A DNA stretch of 64,000 nucleotides, taken from NCBI RefSeq assembly GCF_000018685.1, contig NC_010001.1:822001-886000 (forward strand). Direction: 5' to 3'. The notes beneath the pieces are model-generated. The model had not been told where the DNA came from, did no database searches, and was given only the letters and a program-made list of their open reading frames with translations. The DNA is from Lachnoclostridium phytofermentans ISDg. Lineage in GTDB: Bacteria; Bacillota; Clostridia; Lachnospirales; Lachnospiraceae. A program made the translations under genes and the position numbers. How positions within the stretch are numbered: the first letter of the stretch is position 1; each line of letters starts with the position of its first letter. Below, piece after piece: positions 26,123 through 35,657 of this stretch.

Positions 26123-26151
26123 TTTCCAATGGACTAACTATGTGCTATAAT
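26123..26151 (+). promoter_or_regulatory. ppdK promoter
   Basis: TTTCCA (26123-26128), 17-bp spacer, extended -10 TGC-TATAAT (TATAAT 26146-26151). The leader holds a hairpin with GACTATA/TATAGTC and AGGCTT/AAGCCT (26162-26223), ending just before AGGAGG at 26235. Confidence 0.7.
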
Positions 26152-26248
26152 CGTATATGGCGACTATAGTCAGGCTTTCAGTTTTAAGTAAAAGTACATA
26201 AAGATAAGCCTCAATATATAGTCAAACATTTTTAGGAGGTAATACCAC

Positions 26249-28870
26249 ATGGCAAAATGGGTGTATATGTTTAAAGAAGGCAACGCCAATATGAAAAACC
26301 TTCTTGGTGGCAAGGGTGCTAACTTAGCAGAGATGACTAACCTTGGTCTTCCTATTCCACAAGGTTTTACTGTTACTACAGAAGCTTGTACCGACTATTA
26401 CAACAGCGGCAAAAAAGTCACAGATGATGTACAATCTCAGATTTTCGAGGCACTTGGCAAATTGGAAGAAATGCAGGGAAAAAAATTCGGTGATAATGAA
26501 GATCCGTTATTAGTTTCTGTACGTTCCGGTGCAAGAGCTTCTATGCCTGGTATGATGGATACAATTCTGAACCTTGGTTTAAATGACGTTGCTGTAGAAG
26601 GATTCGCAGCTAAAACTGGTAACCCAAGATTCGCATACGATTCTTATAGACGTTTCATTCAAATGTTCTCTGACGTTGTTATGGAGATGAGTAAGACCTT
26701 CTTTGAAGGTATCTTAGATGAAATCAAAGAATCTAAGGGTGCTAAGTTTGACACTGACTTAACTGCAGAAGATTTAAAAGAAGTAATTACAAGATATAAA
26801 GCTATTTATAAGAGCAAGATGGGAGAGGATTTCCCACAGGATCCAAAGGTTCAATTAATGGAAGCTGTTAAGGCAGTTTTCCGTTCTTGGGATAATCCAC
26901 GTGCTATTGTTTACCGTCGTATGAATGATATCCCTGGTGATTGGGGTACCGCAGTAAACGTACAGGCAATGGTATTCGGTAACATGGGTAACACTTCCGG
27001 TACTGGTGTAGCATTTACACGTAACCCTTCTACTGGTGAGAATGGTATCTACGGCGAATACTTAATCAATGCTCAGGGTGAAGACGTTGTTGCTGGTATT
27101 AGAACACCTCAACCTATCACAAGATTAGAAGAGGATCTTCCAGATTGCTTTAAGCAGTTTATGGAGATTGCACATAAATTAGAGAATCACTATCGCGATA
27201 TGCAGGATATGGAGTTTACGATTCAAGAAGGTAAGTTATACTTCTTACAGACACGTAATGGCAAAAGAACAGCTCCTGCAGCAATTAAAATTGCTTGTGA
27301 TTTAGTTGATGAAGGCAAGATTACTCCACAGGAGGCAGTTCTTCGTATTGATGCGAAGTCCTTAGATCAGTTATTACATCCTACTTTTGATCCAAAGGCA
27401 TTAAAAGAAGGTCATGTAATTGGTTCTGCTCTTCCTGCATCTCCAGGTGCTGCTGCTGGTAAGGTTTACTTTACAGCAGACGAAGCAAAAGAAGCACATG
27501 AAAAGGGTGCAAGAGTTATCTTAGTTCGTCTTGAGACATCTCCAGAGGATATCGAGGGTATGCATGCATCTCAGGGTATCTTAACCGCTCGTGGTGGTAT
27601 GACATCTCACGCAGCAGTAGTTGCTCGTGGTATGGGTACTGCTTGTGTATCAGGTTGTGGAGAAATTAAGTTTAATGAAGAAGAGAAATATTTCGAACTT
27701 GGTGGAGAAAGAATTAACGAAGGTGAATACATTTCCTTAGATGGTTCCACTGGTAAGATTTATCTTGGAGATATTAGTACGATTGAAGCTAGCGTAAGCG
27801 GATACTTTGGAAGAATTATGGAATGGTCTGATGAATTTAGAACACTTCAGGTTAGAACAAATGCGGATACTCCTGCAGATACTCTAAATGCAGTGAAGTT
27901 AGGAGCAGAAGGGATCGGTCTCTGCCGTACAGAGCATATGTTCTTTGATCCAGAGAGAATTCCTAAGATCCGTAAGATGATCTTAAGCAAGACTGTAGAA
28001 GGAAGAGAAGCAGCATTAGATGAGCTTCTTGAGTTCCAGAAAGCGGACTTTAAGGCTATGTTCGAAGTACTCGAAGGAAAGCCTATGACAGTTCGTTACT
28101 TAGACCCACCTCTACATGAGTTCGTACCAACATCTCATGAGGATATTGAACAGCTTGCTATGGACATGAACCTTACTGTTGCTGATGTAAAGGCTACTTG
28201 TGATTCACTTCATGAGTTCAACCCAATGATGGGTCACAGAGGTTGTCGTCTTGCTGTAACTTATCCAGAAATCGCTAGAATGCAGACTCGTGCTGTAATG
28301 GAAGCTGCAATTGAAGTGAAGAATGAGAAGGGTTATGACATTATACCAGAAATCATGATTCCACTTGTTGGTGAGAAGAAAGAGTTAAAATTTGTTAAGA
28401 ATATCGTTGAAGAAACAGCAGAATTAGTAAAGAAAGAGAAAAATTCCGATATTGAATACCACATTGGTACTATGATCGAAATTCCTCGTGCAGCTTTACT
28501 TGCTGATGAGATTGCAGAAGAAGCTGAATTCTTCTCCTTCGGTACAAACGACTTAACACAGATGACCTTTGGTTTCTCTCGTGATGATGCTGGTAAATTC
28601 TTAGATGCTTACTACAAGAGCAAAATTTACGAGTCAGATCCATTTGCAAGACTTGACCAGAATGGTGTTGGCCAATTGGTTAAGATGGCTTGCGAAAAGG
28701 GCAGACAGGTTCGTCCAAACCTTAAACTTGGTATCTGTGGTGAGCACGGCGGAGATCCATCTTCCGTTGAATTCTGCCATAAGGCTGGTTTAACTTATGT
28801 TTCCTGTTCTCCATACCGTGTGCCAATTGCTAGATTAGCAGCAGCACAGGCAGCATTGAACAATAAATAG
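26249..28870 (+). CDS. ppdK: Pyruvate, phosphate dikinase
   Basis: Interconverts pyruvate + ATP + Pi with PEP + AMP + PPi; in clostridia it serves PPi-linked glycolysis or PEP formation. The N-terminal ATP-grasp part holds GGKGANLAEM. The swivelling phosphohistidine domain has GGMTSHAAVVARGMG with H454. The C-terminal PEP/pyruvate barrel has GTNDLTQMTFG and GICGEHGGDP with C830. 873 residues is normal. The Shine-Dalgarno is AGGAGGT. A strong extended -10 promoter, a long upstream gap and optimal-looking codons suggest high expression. The last 27 bp are copied downstream at 28898-28924. Confidence 0.97.
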   Translation: MAKWVYMFKEGNANMKNLLGGKGANLAEMTNLGLPIPQGFTVTTEACTDYYNSGKKVTDDVQSQIFEALGKLEEMQGKKFGDNEDPLLVSVRSGARASMPGMMDTILNLGLNDVAVEGFAAKTGNPRFAYDSYRRFIQMFSDVVMEMSKTFFEGILDEIKESKGAKFDTDLTAEDLKEVITRYKAIYKSKMGEDFPQDPKVQLMEAVKAVFRSWDNPRAIVYRRMNDIPGDWGTAVNVQAMVFGNMGNTSGTGVAFTRNPSTGENGIYGEYLINAQGEDVVAGIRTPQPITRLEEDLPDCFKQFMEIAHKLENHYRDMQDMEFTIQEGKLYFLQTRNGKRTAPAAIKIACDLVDEGKITPQEAVLRIDAKSLDQLLHPTFDPKALKEGHVIGSALPASPGAAAGKVYFTADEAKEAHEKGARVILVRLETSPEDIEGMHASQGILTARGGMTSHAAVVARGMGTACVSGCGEIKFNEEEKYFELGGERINEGEYISLDGSTGKIYLGDISTIEASVSGYFGRIMEWSDEFRTLQVRTNADTPADTLNAVKLGAEGIGLCRTEHMFFDPERIPKIRKMILSKTVEGREAALDELLEFQKADFKAMFEVLEGKPMTVRYLDPPLHEFVPTSHEDIEQLAMDMNLTVADVKATCDSLHEFNPMMGHRGCRLAVTYPEIARMQTRAVMEAAIEVKNEKGYDIIPEIMIPLVGEKKELKFVKNIVEETAELVKKEKNSDIEYHIGTMIEIPRAALLADEIAEEAEFFSFGTNDLTQMTFGFSRDDAGKFLDAYYKSKIYESDPFARLDQNGVGQLVKMACEKGRQVRPNLKLGICGEHGGDPSSVEFCHKAGLTYVSCSPYRVPIARLAAAQAALNNK

Positions 28871-28897
28871 TAACAAAGTATAAGCCTGTGCTGCTTA

Positions 28898-28924
28898 GCA
28901 CAAGGCAGCATTAAACAATAAATA
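28898..28924 (+). repeat. Duplicate of the 3' end of ppdK
   Basis: The segment starting GCACAAGGCAGCATT repeats the last 27 bp of ppdK (28844-28870) nearly exactly, including the stop codon. It is a small local duplication outside the reading frame. Confidence 0.8.
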
Positions 28925-28939
28925 ATTGTAATATATTGA

Positions 28940-28968
28940 AAAGCAGTCCTTTATGGGCTGCTTTTTTT
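28940..28968 (+). terminator. ppdK terminator
   Basis: Stem AAAGCAGTCC/GGGCTGCTTT with loop TTTAT and a run of seven T. Confidence 0.9.
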
Positions 28969-28981
28969 CATCTAATCTGAA

Positions 28982-29173
28982 CTAGAGGCAAATAGTAATA
29001 ATACACTGCTGAAAAGAATTACTAATCATTAGTCCCATCAGTGCTCCATAAATAGTAGAACTATAAGGGTTTGATGTGATAGGACAGGAGCCACTAGGGC
29101 AACCAACTTTTTTGTAATAAATATAACCCGACAATCCACCAATCACAGCTCCTATCAACATTTTAATTATCAT
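28982..29173 (-). CDS. Small membrane protein, DUF6132-like
   Basis: 63 residues: a Gly-rich N-terminal membrane segment (MLIGAVIGGLSGYIYY), the motif KVGCPSGSCPITSNPYSSTIYGA with two Cys, and a second hydrophobic stretch. This matches the short DUF6132-type proteins often found near sulfur-transfer or thiosulfate genes; here no such neighbour is seen. GGAGG lies 7 nt before the ATG. The role is unknown; the Cys pair could bind sulfur or metal. Confidence 0.75.
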   Translation of the reverse strand: MIIKMLIGAVIGGLSGYIYYKKVGCPSGSCPITSNPYSSTIYGALMGLMISNSFQQCIITICL

Positions 29174-29670
29174 GATTTCCTCCGTTCTTGCACATGTATT
29201 TTGCGCCTATAAAGTTTTTTAGTTGAATAATGCGGTCACAAACCATTTGAGTGAATGATTGATAAAACTTCACTCTAGTTTCGTAATTACGCAGGACCAT
29301 TCCCTATAATGATTACGTTTGACATTTTTAACACATCTTTTAAATACTATGTCTTGTGTTCTATTGGGATTATAGCAATTAGTATAGGTTACTTCTGTGA
29401 TGAAATCACATGACCAATTATTTGATAAATTAATTAGACAAATTTACTTGAAATAAACATAAAAATGGATATGAATTGCTTAACTCATATGTAGAAAGTC
29501 ATAGAATTTTTAATTTATTGTTATAAATGCACAAAAAAACCAATTTACTTTGTTGATTTTACAGCTAGATAACCATTCATGTTAATGCTAATATATCAGT
29601 ACTAATATATTAGTTGGGTTTTCTTATAAAAATTATTTTCAGGTATTACACATCTTAAGGAGGAAAGGGC
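29174..29670. promoter_or_regulatory. Regulatory gap before the transporter gene, with palindrome
   Basis: No gene was found in these 500 bp. A possible promoter is TTGACA at 29319-29324 with a weak -10 (TAAATA at 29341). Closer to the gene, a palindrome CTAATATAT-N8-ATATATTAG spans 29588-29613. It is a candidate operator, perhaps for the GntR protein encoded at 33418. Confidence 0.4.
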
Positions 29671-30957
29671 ATGTTTAACATCATTTCTGGTATTTTATTA
29701 ATTGCCACATTCATCGCTCTAATTGTTTATTGTATGAAGGGCGGAAACTTATTAATTGGATTCATTGTTACATCAATACTTTGGTGTATCATAGGTAGAG
29801 TTCCCGTCACCACTATTGTTAATGATGTATTTCAGGCATCCGTTGAAAGTTACGGAAAAACCATAGCAATCATAGTATTCGGTGCTTGGTTTGGTAGAGT
29901 ATTAGTTGATACTGGTATCGCTGGGTATATTATTAAAAAGACTGTAGAATTAGCAGGAGATAAGCCATTAGTTACAACTTTACTTTTAAGTGTAGTTTGT
30001 TCCTTAATTTTTACTAGTGCTTTCGGTGTAGGTTCAGTTATGGCAATCGGTATGATTGTATTACCTATTCTTATGTCATTAGGTATTGATAAAAAAGTCG
30101 CTTTAGGTACCTATATGTTTGCTGTAGCAGCTGGTATGTATTTAAATATTGCTTACGTAAGCCAGTTCTTCGCAGTATTCCCTAACATGACTTATGATAA
30201 CAAATACATACGTTTCGCAGTAATTGCAACTATCATTCATGTAGCTATCATGATAATTTTTATTTTATTCAACTACAGCAAACAGAAAAAAGGTAAAGTA
30301 CGCGCTTGGGCTGCTCAGGCCGCAAGTAAAGAAGCGAAACCAATCGCTTGGTACAGTGCAATCGTTCCTTTTGTTCCAATCGCTATGGTTTCCTTCTTCA
30401 AATGGGCGCCAGTGCCATCCTTCTTATTAGCTATCTTCTTGGGATTGTTATTTACAAATAATTTACGTTCCTATAAGCTAGCTGTAGAAAAAGTACAAAA
30501 AACGTTATACGATGGTATCGCTGATAGTGGTTTGTTAATTGGTATGTTATATAGCGTTAATATTTTCCAGGCTGCTGCAAAACAGGTAGCACCAATCCTT
30601 TCTGACTTACTTGGAAACTTTATTCCATCATCACCAGTAGTTATTTTAATCGCTATTTGCATCCTTGCACCTCTTGCATTATTCCGCGGACCTTTAATGA
30701 TTTGGGGCTCCGGTATCGCATTAGTTTCAATTTTCCAAGCTATGGGCGTATTTAATGAAGCATACCTGTTTATGTTATTTTTAATACCACCAGTTGCTAT
30801 CGTAGCATCCGCTTGTCCTACACAATCTTGGACTATGTGGGGATTAAGTTACACAAAGGTAGAACCAAAGCAATACATAAAGACCAACTTACCTTGGGCA
30901 TGGATTATCTGTGCGGCAGTTGAAGTTGTAGGTTTCATTTTAATAGGTATGAAATAA
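29671..30957 (+). CDS. Membrane transporter of the gluconate/citrate (ion transporter superfamily) type
   Basis: 428 residues with about eleven hydrophobic segments. The helical-hairpin loops are Gly-rich (TSAFGVGSVMAIGMIVLPIL near residue 115, and FRGPLMIWGSGIALVSIF near 340), as in the GntP/CitMHS/DcuC ion-transporter superfamily. It probably imports an organic acid or cyclic amide with H+ or Na+. AAGGAGGAAAGG precedes the ATG. The adjacent hydantoinase/oxoprolinase gene suggests a substrate such as 5-oxoproline, hydantoin or a related carboxylate; this is inference. Confidence 0.75.
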   Translation: MFNIISGILLIATFIALIVYCMKGGNLLIGFIVTSILWCIIGRVPVTTIVNDVFQASVESYGKTIAIIVFGAWFGRVLVDTGIAGYIIKKTVELAGDKPLVTTLLLSVVCSLIFTSAFGVGSVMAIGMIVLPILMSLGIDKKVALGTYMFAVAAGMYLNIAYVSQFFAVFPNMTYDNKYIRFAVIATIIHVAIMIIFILFNYSKQKKGKVRAWAAQAASKEAKPIAWYSAIVPFVPIAMVSFFKWAPVPSFLLAIFLGLLFTNNLRSYKLAVEKVQKTLYDGIADSGLLIGMLYSVNIFQAAAKQVAPILSDLLGNFIPSSPVVILIAICILAPLALFRGPLMIWGSGIALVSIFQAMGVFNEAYLFMLFLIPPVAIVASACPTQSWTMWGLSYTKVEPKQYIKTNLPWAWIICAAVEVVGFILIGMK

Positions 30958-30977
30958 TAGTTCTTATTAACAAGAGA

Positions 30978-31014
30978 GCTGGTCTTGACCAGATAAAGGC
31001 AGACCAGCTTTTTT
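30978..31014 (+). terminator. Terminator or attenuator between transporter and hydantoinase genes
   Basis: Stem AGCTGGTCT/AGACCAGCT followed by six T. The next gene has the same orientation 40 nt further on, so this may set the expression ratio. Confidence 0.75.
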
Positions 31015-31052
31015 GATTAATAATAGTTAGACTTTACCACGGAGGAATGATT

Positions 31053-33179
31053 ATGAGTAAAAGAGCAATTCGTATCGGTATCGACGTTGGTGGTACCCAT
31101 ACTAAGGCTGTAGCTATAGATAATAATACGAATGAAATCGTAGGCAAAGGATCCGTTATGACAACACATCATGATGAACACGGTGTTGCCACAGGTGTTG
31201 TTGAAGCATTTAAAAAATGTCTTTCTGAAAATAATATCCAACCAGACGAAGTTATATTCATCGCTCATAGTACCACGCAGGCTACGAATGCGCTACTAGA
31301 AGGTGACGTTGCAAGAGTTGGAGTTGTTGGTATCAGTGGTGGTGGAATAGAAGGTTTTCTTGCTAAGAGGCAAACCAAGATTGCCAATATTGACCTAGGA
31401 ACAGGACAAAGTATCGAAGTTGATCACACTCATTTAAAAATAAAAGAAATGACACCGGAAAAAGTAAAAGAAACTTTAAAAAATTTATACGACCAAGGTG
31501 ATAGAGTTATCGTAGCAAGTAAAGCGTTCGGTGTAGACAATATGCGAGAAGAGCGTCTAGTAGCAGAGGAATCTGAAAAAATGGGAATCCCATGTACCGT
31601 TGCATCAGATATTACTAAACTCTACGGCTTAACAACTAGAACCCGTACGGCTGCTTTAAATGCATCTATTTTACCAAAAATGCTTGATACCGCAAATTCT
31701 ACTGAGCGAAGTGTTCGCTCGGCAGGTGTTAATGTACCACTAATGATCATGCGTGGTGACGGTGGTGTTATGGAAATAAACGAAATGAAAAAACGTCCGA
31801 TTCTAACCATGTTATCTGGACCAGCTGCCAGTGTTATAGGTGCATTAATGTATCTTCGTGCATCTAATGGTATTTATTTCGAAGTTGGTGGTACTTCTAC
31901 TAACGTTGGTGTCATAAAGAATGGTCGACCTGCCGTAGATTATTCCATTATTGGTGGCCACAGAACTTATGTAAACAGTCTTGACGTACGTGTACTTGGT
32001 GTTGCCGGTGGTAGTATGGTGCGTGCGAAAAAGGGTGAAATCATTGATGTTGGACCTCGTTCCGCACATATTGCAGGTATGGGTTATGCATGTTTTACAG
32101 AACCAAAATTATTCGATGGTGCAAAACTGTATCATGTAAAGCCAAGAGCTAATGACCCAAGTGATTACGTAGCTATTAAGTTAAACAATGGGGAAAGTGT
32201 TACAATTACGAATACCTGTGCAGCTAACGTACTTCGTATTTTAGCAGAAGGTGATTATGCTACAGGTAATTATGAATCTAGTTGTAAGGCTATGAAGCTT
32301 TTAGCAGATGAAGTTGGTATGTCTGTTGAGGATACCGCTAAAACAATCTTGACGAAATCATCAGAGAAAATCATCCCTGTAATTGAAGATTTAATTGCTA
32401 AATATAAGATAGAAAGAGAGCAAATTGTTTTAGTTGGTGCTGGTGGTGGTGCCGGTACATTATTAACATTCACAGCTAATATGATGCAATTTAAATATTT
32501 AATTCCAGTAAATGCGGAAGTAATTTCCTCTATTGGTGTTGCTTTAGCCATGGTTCGTGAAATGGTAGAAAGAACAATTCCTAACCCAACGGCAAAAGAC
32601 ATTGCTGAACTGAAAAAAGAAGCAAAAGAATTAGCTATGAACAGTGGAGCAGTAGAAGAATCTATTGAAGTTTATGTAGAAATTGATGAACAGGCCCAGA
32701 AAGTTACAGCAATTGCAATGGGATCTACAGAAGTTAAAACAACAGACTTAATGAAAAATTGCAATGAGGATGAAGCTTTAGAAATTGGTGCTGCCTCCAT
32801 TGGTGTAAGCAAAAAAGAAGCAAAATTAAATGCAAGTAATGGGCTTGTATTTGTTGTTACAGGCGAGATAAACGGCAAAGCCCCAATACGTGTTATTGAC
32901 AAGAAAGGATTTATTAAGATTCAGCGCACCAATGGTCTTGTTGAAACTACTACGATGGAGAACGTATCGGAAACCCTTAAGAAGATGTGGGATAGTTCAA
33001 GTAACTTCTCTGGCGAAATTCGAATTAATCCAGATGTTTATGTAATATCAGGTTCCCGTGTACTTGATTATTCAGGAATTCCAGAATTCACACAGGTTTC
33101 AGGACTGATTGAAGCAGAACTCTCTGATAAAGCTCCAGAAGATAATTTAATTCTCGTTCTTGCAAGAAATGAATTATAA
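31053..33179 (+). CDS. Hydantoinase/oxoprolinase family protein (HyuA-like)
   Basis: ATP-dependent cyclic amide hydrolase subunit family (HyuA/oxoprolinase/acetone carboxylase beta). The N-terminal ASKHA-type phosphate loop IGIDVGGTHTKAV starts near residue 7. The central domain has MRGDGGVMEI, LSGPAASVIGA and FEVGGTSTNVGVI. 708 residues fits HyuA. No HyuB partner is encoded nearby, which is unusual for true hydantoinases. The domain around residues 540-700 is poorly conserved to my eye. Start 31053 is preferred (GGAGG 7 nt upstream) over 31047. It likely acts on the compound brought in by the preceding transporter. Confidence 0.85.
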   Translation: MSKRAIRIGIDVGGTHTKAVAIDNNTNEIVGKGSVMTTHHDEHGVATGVVEAFKKCLSENNIQPDEVIFIAHSTTQATNALLEGDVARVGVVGISGGGIEGFLAKRQTKIANIDLGTGQSIEVDHTHLKIKEMTPEKVKETLKNLYDQGDRVIVASKAFGVDNMREERLVAEESEKMGIPCTVASDITKLYGLTTRTRTAALNASILPKMLDTANSTERSVRSAGVNVPLMIMRGDGGVMEINEMKKRPILTMLSGPAASVIGALMYLRASNGIYFEVGGTSTNVGVIKNGRPAVDYSIIGGHRTYVNSLDVRVLGVAGGSMVRAKKGEIIDVGPRSAHIAGMGYACFTEPKLFDGAKLYHVKPRANDPSDYVAIKLNNGESVTITNTCAANVLRILAEGDYATGNYESSCKAMKLLADEVGMSVEDTAKTILTKSSEKIIPVIEDLIAKYKIEREQIVLVGAGGGAGTLLTFTANMMQFKYLIPVNAEVISSIGVALAMVREMVERTIPNPTAKDIAELKKEAKELAMNSGAVEESIEVYVEIDEQAQKVTAIAMGSTEVKTTDLMKNCNEDEALEIGAASIGVSKKEAKLNASNGLVFVVTGEINGKAPIRVIDKKGFIKIQRTNGLVETTTMENVSETLKKMWDSSSNFSGEIRINPDVYVISGSRVLDYSGIPEFTQVSGLIEAELSDKAPEDNLILVLARNEL

Positions 33180-33313
33180 TGAATGTCAGCAATATTGATA
33201 ATATGAATCTTGATACCACTCTGCTTATGGACACCGTTATGAGAGCTTTAAGTGTTGAAGATAACAAGTGGTATCAGGAGAAATTAAGAAATGATATAAG
33301 GAATTGTAGTTGA
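33179..33313 (+). CDS. Small ORF (44 codons) translationally coupled to the hydantoinase gene
   Basis: Its ATG overlaps the hydantoinase stop as TAATG (33177-33181), the classic layout for coupled re-initiation. The product begins MNVSNIDNMNLDTTLL and ends KLRNDIRNCS; it is short, charged, without a membrane segment, and I recognise no family. No separate ribosome site is visible. It could be a small partner of the HyuA-like protein, perhaps replacing the missing second subunit in some regulatory sense, or a chance ORF. Confidence 0.5.
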   Translation: MNVSNIDNMNLDTTLLMDTVMRALSVEDNKWYQEKLRNDIRNCS

Positions 33314-33417
33314 AAAATATATATTACTTTTGATGAACCAGATTTCGCTTGATTTTCTACTTCCTAATGTGTAGAATGCAGATAGACTATTAAAAGCAAG
33401 ACGAGGGGAGAGTAAAT

Positions 33418-34191
33418 ATGTTAGATGAACAAATGCTGACATCCTTGCAGGAACAAGATTTGAATATGGGGGAGTTATATCCTGTATTACGAAGAGCAAT
33501 TGTTGAAATGTATTTAGAACCAGGTGCACTTTTAAGTATACGTGATATTTGTGAACATTTTAAAATAGGACGTTCTCCTGCTAGAGATACGCTTCTAAGG
33601 CTGGATCAGGAGGGGCTTGTTACATTATTACCGCAACGCGGAACTATGATTTCTTTGATAGATTTAAATAGAGTAAATGAAGAGCGTTTTATGCGATTAT
33701 CAGTGGAAGAGGCAGTTATGAAACTGTTCATGGCTTGTCATACTCCTACAGACATCATTTTATTACAAGAGGTTTTACGAAAAGAAAACGAATTACTGGA
33801 AATGAAGAATGTTGATATTAGAAACTTTTTATTGTTGGATGATCAATTTCATCAAATATTTTATTCTGTAACAAAGAGACTATTTTCTCATCACACCTTA
33901 CAAAGTGTTTCAGGGCATTATAGACGTATTCGTTTGCTGAGTTTAGATGATAATAAAAAATTAACTGAAATTGTAAAACAACATGAAGGGCTGATTACTG
34001 CGTCCCAGGCGAGGGATACCGAGATGATGCAGAGTATTTTTCATTTGCATATTTGTAAATTGGAGCGAGAAGAAGGAAAAATTGTAAAAAAATTCCCTTA
34101 TCTTTTCCAAGAATATGAAAATACATCACACAAAGCGGATCTATTTTGGGAGGGCGATTATTTACAGTCAATAAAAAGCTTAGCTCAATAA
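33418..34191 (+). CDS. GntR-family (FadR/FCD) transcription regulator
   Basis: 257 residues. The N-terminal winged helix (LRRAIVEMYLEPGALLSIRDICEHFKIG, then RDTLLRLDQEGLVTLLPQRG) is followed by an all-helical FCD ligand-binding domain with DDQFHQIFY and LQQHEGL-like KQHEGLI metal/ligand residues. GAGGGGAG lies before the ATG. It follows the transporter/HyuA genes in the same direction and is the likely local regulator, sensing a carboxylate. The palindrome at 29588-29613 is a candidate target. Confidence 0.88.
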   Translation: MLDEQMLTSLQEQDLNMGELYPVLRRAIVEMYLEPGALLSIRDICEHFKIGRSPARDTLLRLDQEGLVTLLPQRGTMISLIDLNRVNEERFMRLSVEEAVMKLFMACHTPTDIILLQEVLRKENELLEMKNVDIRNFLLLDDQFHQIFYSVTKRLFSHHTLQSVSGHYRRIRLLSLDDNKKLTEIVKQHEGLITASQARDTEMMQSIFHLHICKLEREEGKIVKKFPYLFQEYENTSHKADLFWEGDYLQSIKSLAQ

Positions 34192-34267
34192 TAAATATAA
34201 ATTGATATCTTTTATCATTCTTTTTATGATTTTCTAGTATGCCTAGTAATTTAAAAAGGAGACAGAT

Positions 34268-35362
34268 ATGATTCAAGAAAATTTACCCATTAAGCTAAAC
34301 AATGCCAGGGCTTGGAGAACTTACCTTGGAGGAAAACTATTAGACCAGTTGCATGGACTAAAGGAAGGTACAGATGCTCATTTTCCGGAAGAATGGATTA
34401 TGTCTGTTGTATCTGCAAGAAATGCTGGCAGGGAACATATTAAAGACGAGGGTCTCAGCGTTCTGGCAAATGATGAGACTTTATCTTTAAAGAGCATAAT
34501 TGAAGGGAATCCGGTATCTTATTTAGGAGAGCAACATGCATTAAAATATGATAATCAAATGGGAGTGTTAGTCAAAATAATTGATGCTGCAGAGCGTTTG
34601 ACGGTTCAAGTACATCCGGATAGAAAAATCGCAAAAGATTTATTTCAGTCAGCCTATGGTAAGACAGAGTGCTGGTATATTTTAGGTGGTCGTGATATCG
34701 ATGGTAATGCACCATGTATTTATCTAGGTTTTAAGAAGGGTGTTACCAAAGAACAGTGGAAGAAATTATTCGAAGAGCAGGACATTTCGGGCATGTTAAA
34801 TGCATTAAATAAATTTAAAGTTAGGGAAGGGGAAGTTATCTTGATTGAAGGAGGAACGCCCCATGCGATAGGTGGTGGATGCTTTTTAGTAGAAATCCAA
34901 GAACCTACGGATTATACTATACGAGTAGAGAAAACAACACCATCAGGCTTCCAGATTAACGATTATATGTGTCACCAGGGATTAGGTTTTGAAAAAATGC
35001 TGGATTGTTTTAATTATGACACCTTTACAGAAGAGGAAGTTCGAATGAAATGGCTTATTCCTAGTAACATTGTAGATATACAGGAAGGTGGAACGATTAC
35101 TTCGTTAATTGATTATGACAGTACTGAACATTTCAAAATGAACCAGATAGAGGTAAACACCAAAGTAGTTCTAAACTTAGATAAAGTATTTTCCGGTCTG
35201 TATATATTAGACAGCGAAGGAGAAATGATATCTAACGGAGTGAGTCAAGAGATACATAAAGGGGATCAATACTTTATTCCTGCACCAACTGGTAAAATTG
35301 AGTTCATCAATAAAGGGAAGGAAACATTAAAGGTGATGCAGTTTTTTGGTCCAAAATTATAG
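34268..35362 (+). CDS. manA: Mannose-6-phosphate isomerase, class I
   Basis: Zinc enzyme that interconverts mannose-6-P and fructose-6-P. The cupin metal site is visible: QVHP (114-117), E134 in KTECWYIL and H199 in GGTPHAIGGG, followed by EIQEPTDYTIRV. 364 residues is slightly longer than the short B. subtilis ManA type and normal for the class. AAAAGGAG lies 7-8 nt upstream. It stands alone after the GntR gene with a 76-nt gap and may feed mannan-derived sugars into glycolysis. Confidence 0.88.
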   Translation: MIQENLPIKLNNARAWRTYLGGKLLDQLHGLKEGTDAHFPEEWIMSVVSARNAGREHIKDEGLSVLANDETLSLKSIIEGNPVSYLGEQHALKYDNQMGVLVKIIDAAERLTVQVHPDRKIAKDLFQSAYGKTECWYILGGRDIDGNAPCIYLGFKKGVTKEQWKKLFEEQDISGMLNALNKFKVREGEVILIEGGTPHAIGGGCFLVEIQEPTDYTIRVEKTTPSGFQINDYMCHQGLGFEKMLDCFNYDTFTEEEVRMKWLIPSNIVDIQEGGTITSLIDYDSTEHFKMNQIEVNTKVVLNLDKVFSGLYILDSEGEMISNGVSQEIHKGDQYFIPAPTGKIEFINKGKETLKVMQFFGPKL

Positions 35363-35387
35363 TGATATTAATAGAAAATAAATGCCT

Positions 35388-35512
35388 TGTAGTCTCCACA
35401 GTAACTTTGATAAAGATTATGTTGAGGGTTTAACAGTAATTTAGGATGTGAAATGGTGCAGATTATCATGGATGGACATGATTGTTGTATACATAAAATT
35501 TTTAACAAGTAA
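35388..35512 (+). pseudogene. 3' remnant of an ATC-hydrolase-like gene (paralogue of 51253-51825)
   Basis: About 125 bp match the 3' end of the gene at 51253-51825: both contain GATAAAGATT(A/T)TGTTGAGGG, TAGGATGTGAA and a tail coding for MDGHDCCIHKIF. A missing base near 35432 breaks the frame, and no 5' part is present. It is a truncated copy at the left border of the G+C-richer island, in the same orientation as the intact copy at the right side. Confidence 0.85.
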
Positions 35513-35516
35513 TTAT

Positions 35517-35560
35517 AGAGCACTTTATCAATGAATATTGGTAAGGTGCTCTTTGTATTT
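35517..35560 (+). terminator. Terminator behind the gene remnant
   Basis: Stem AGAGCACTTTATCAAT/ATTGGTAAGGTGCTCT (with G-T pairs), then TTTGTATTT. A similar hairpin lies at 50316-50350. Confidence 0.7.
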
Positions 35561-35657
35561 GTAAAACTGCCGGAATCATTTTATTAAACAATTATTAAAA
35601 ATAAGGAATGGTGAATTCTCATGAGAAAATTATTTAGGTGGTCCTTAGTATACCCCA

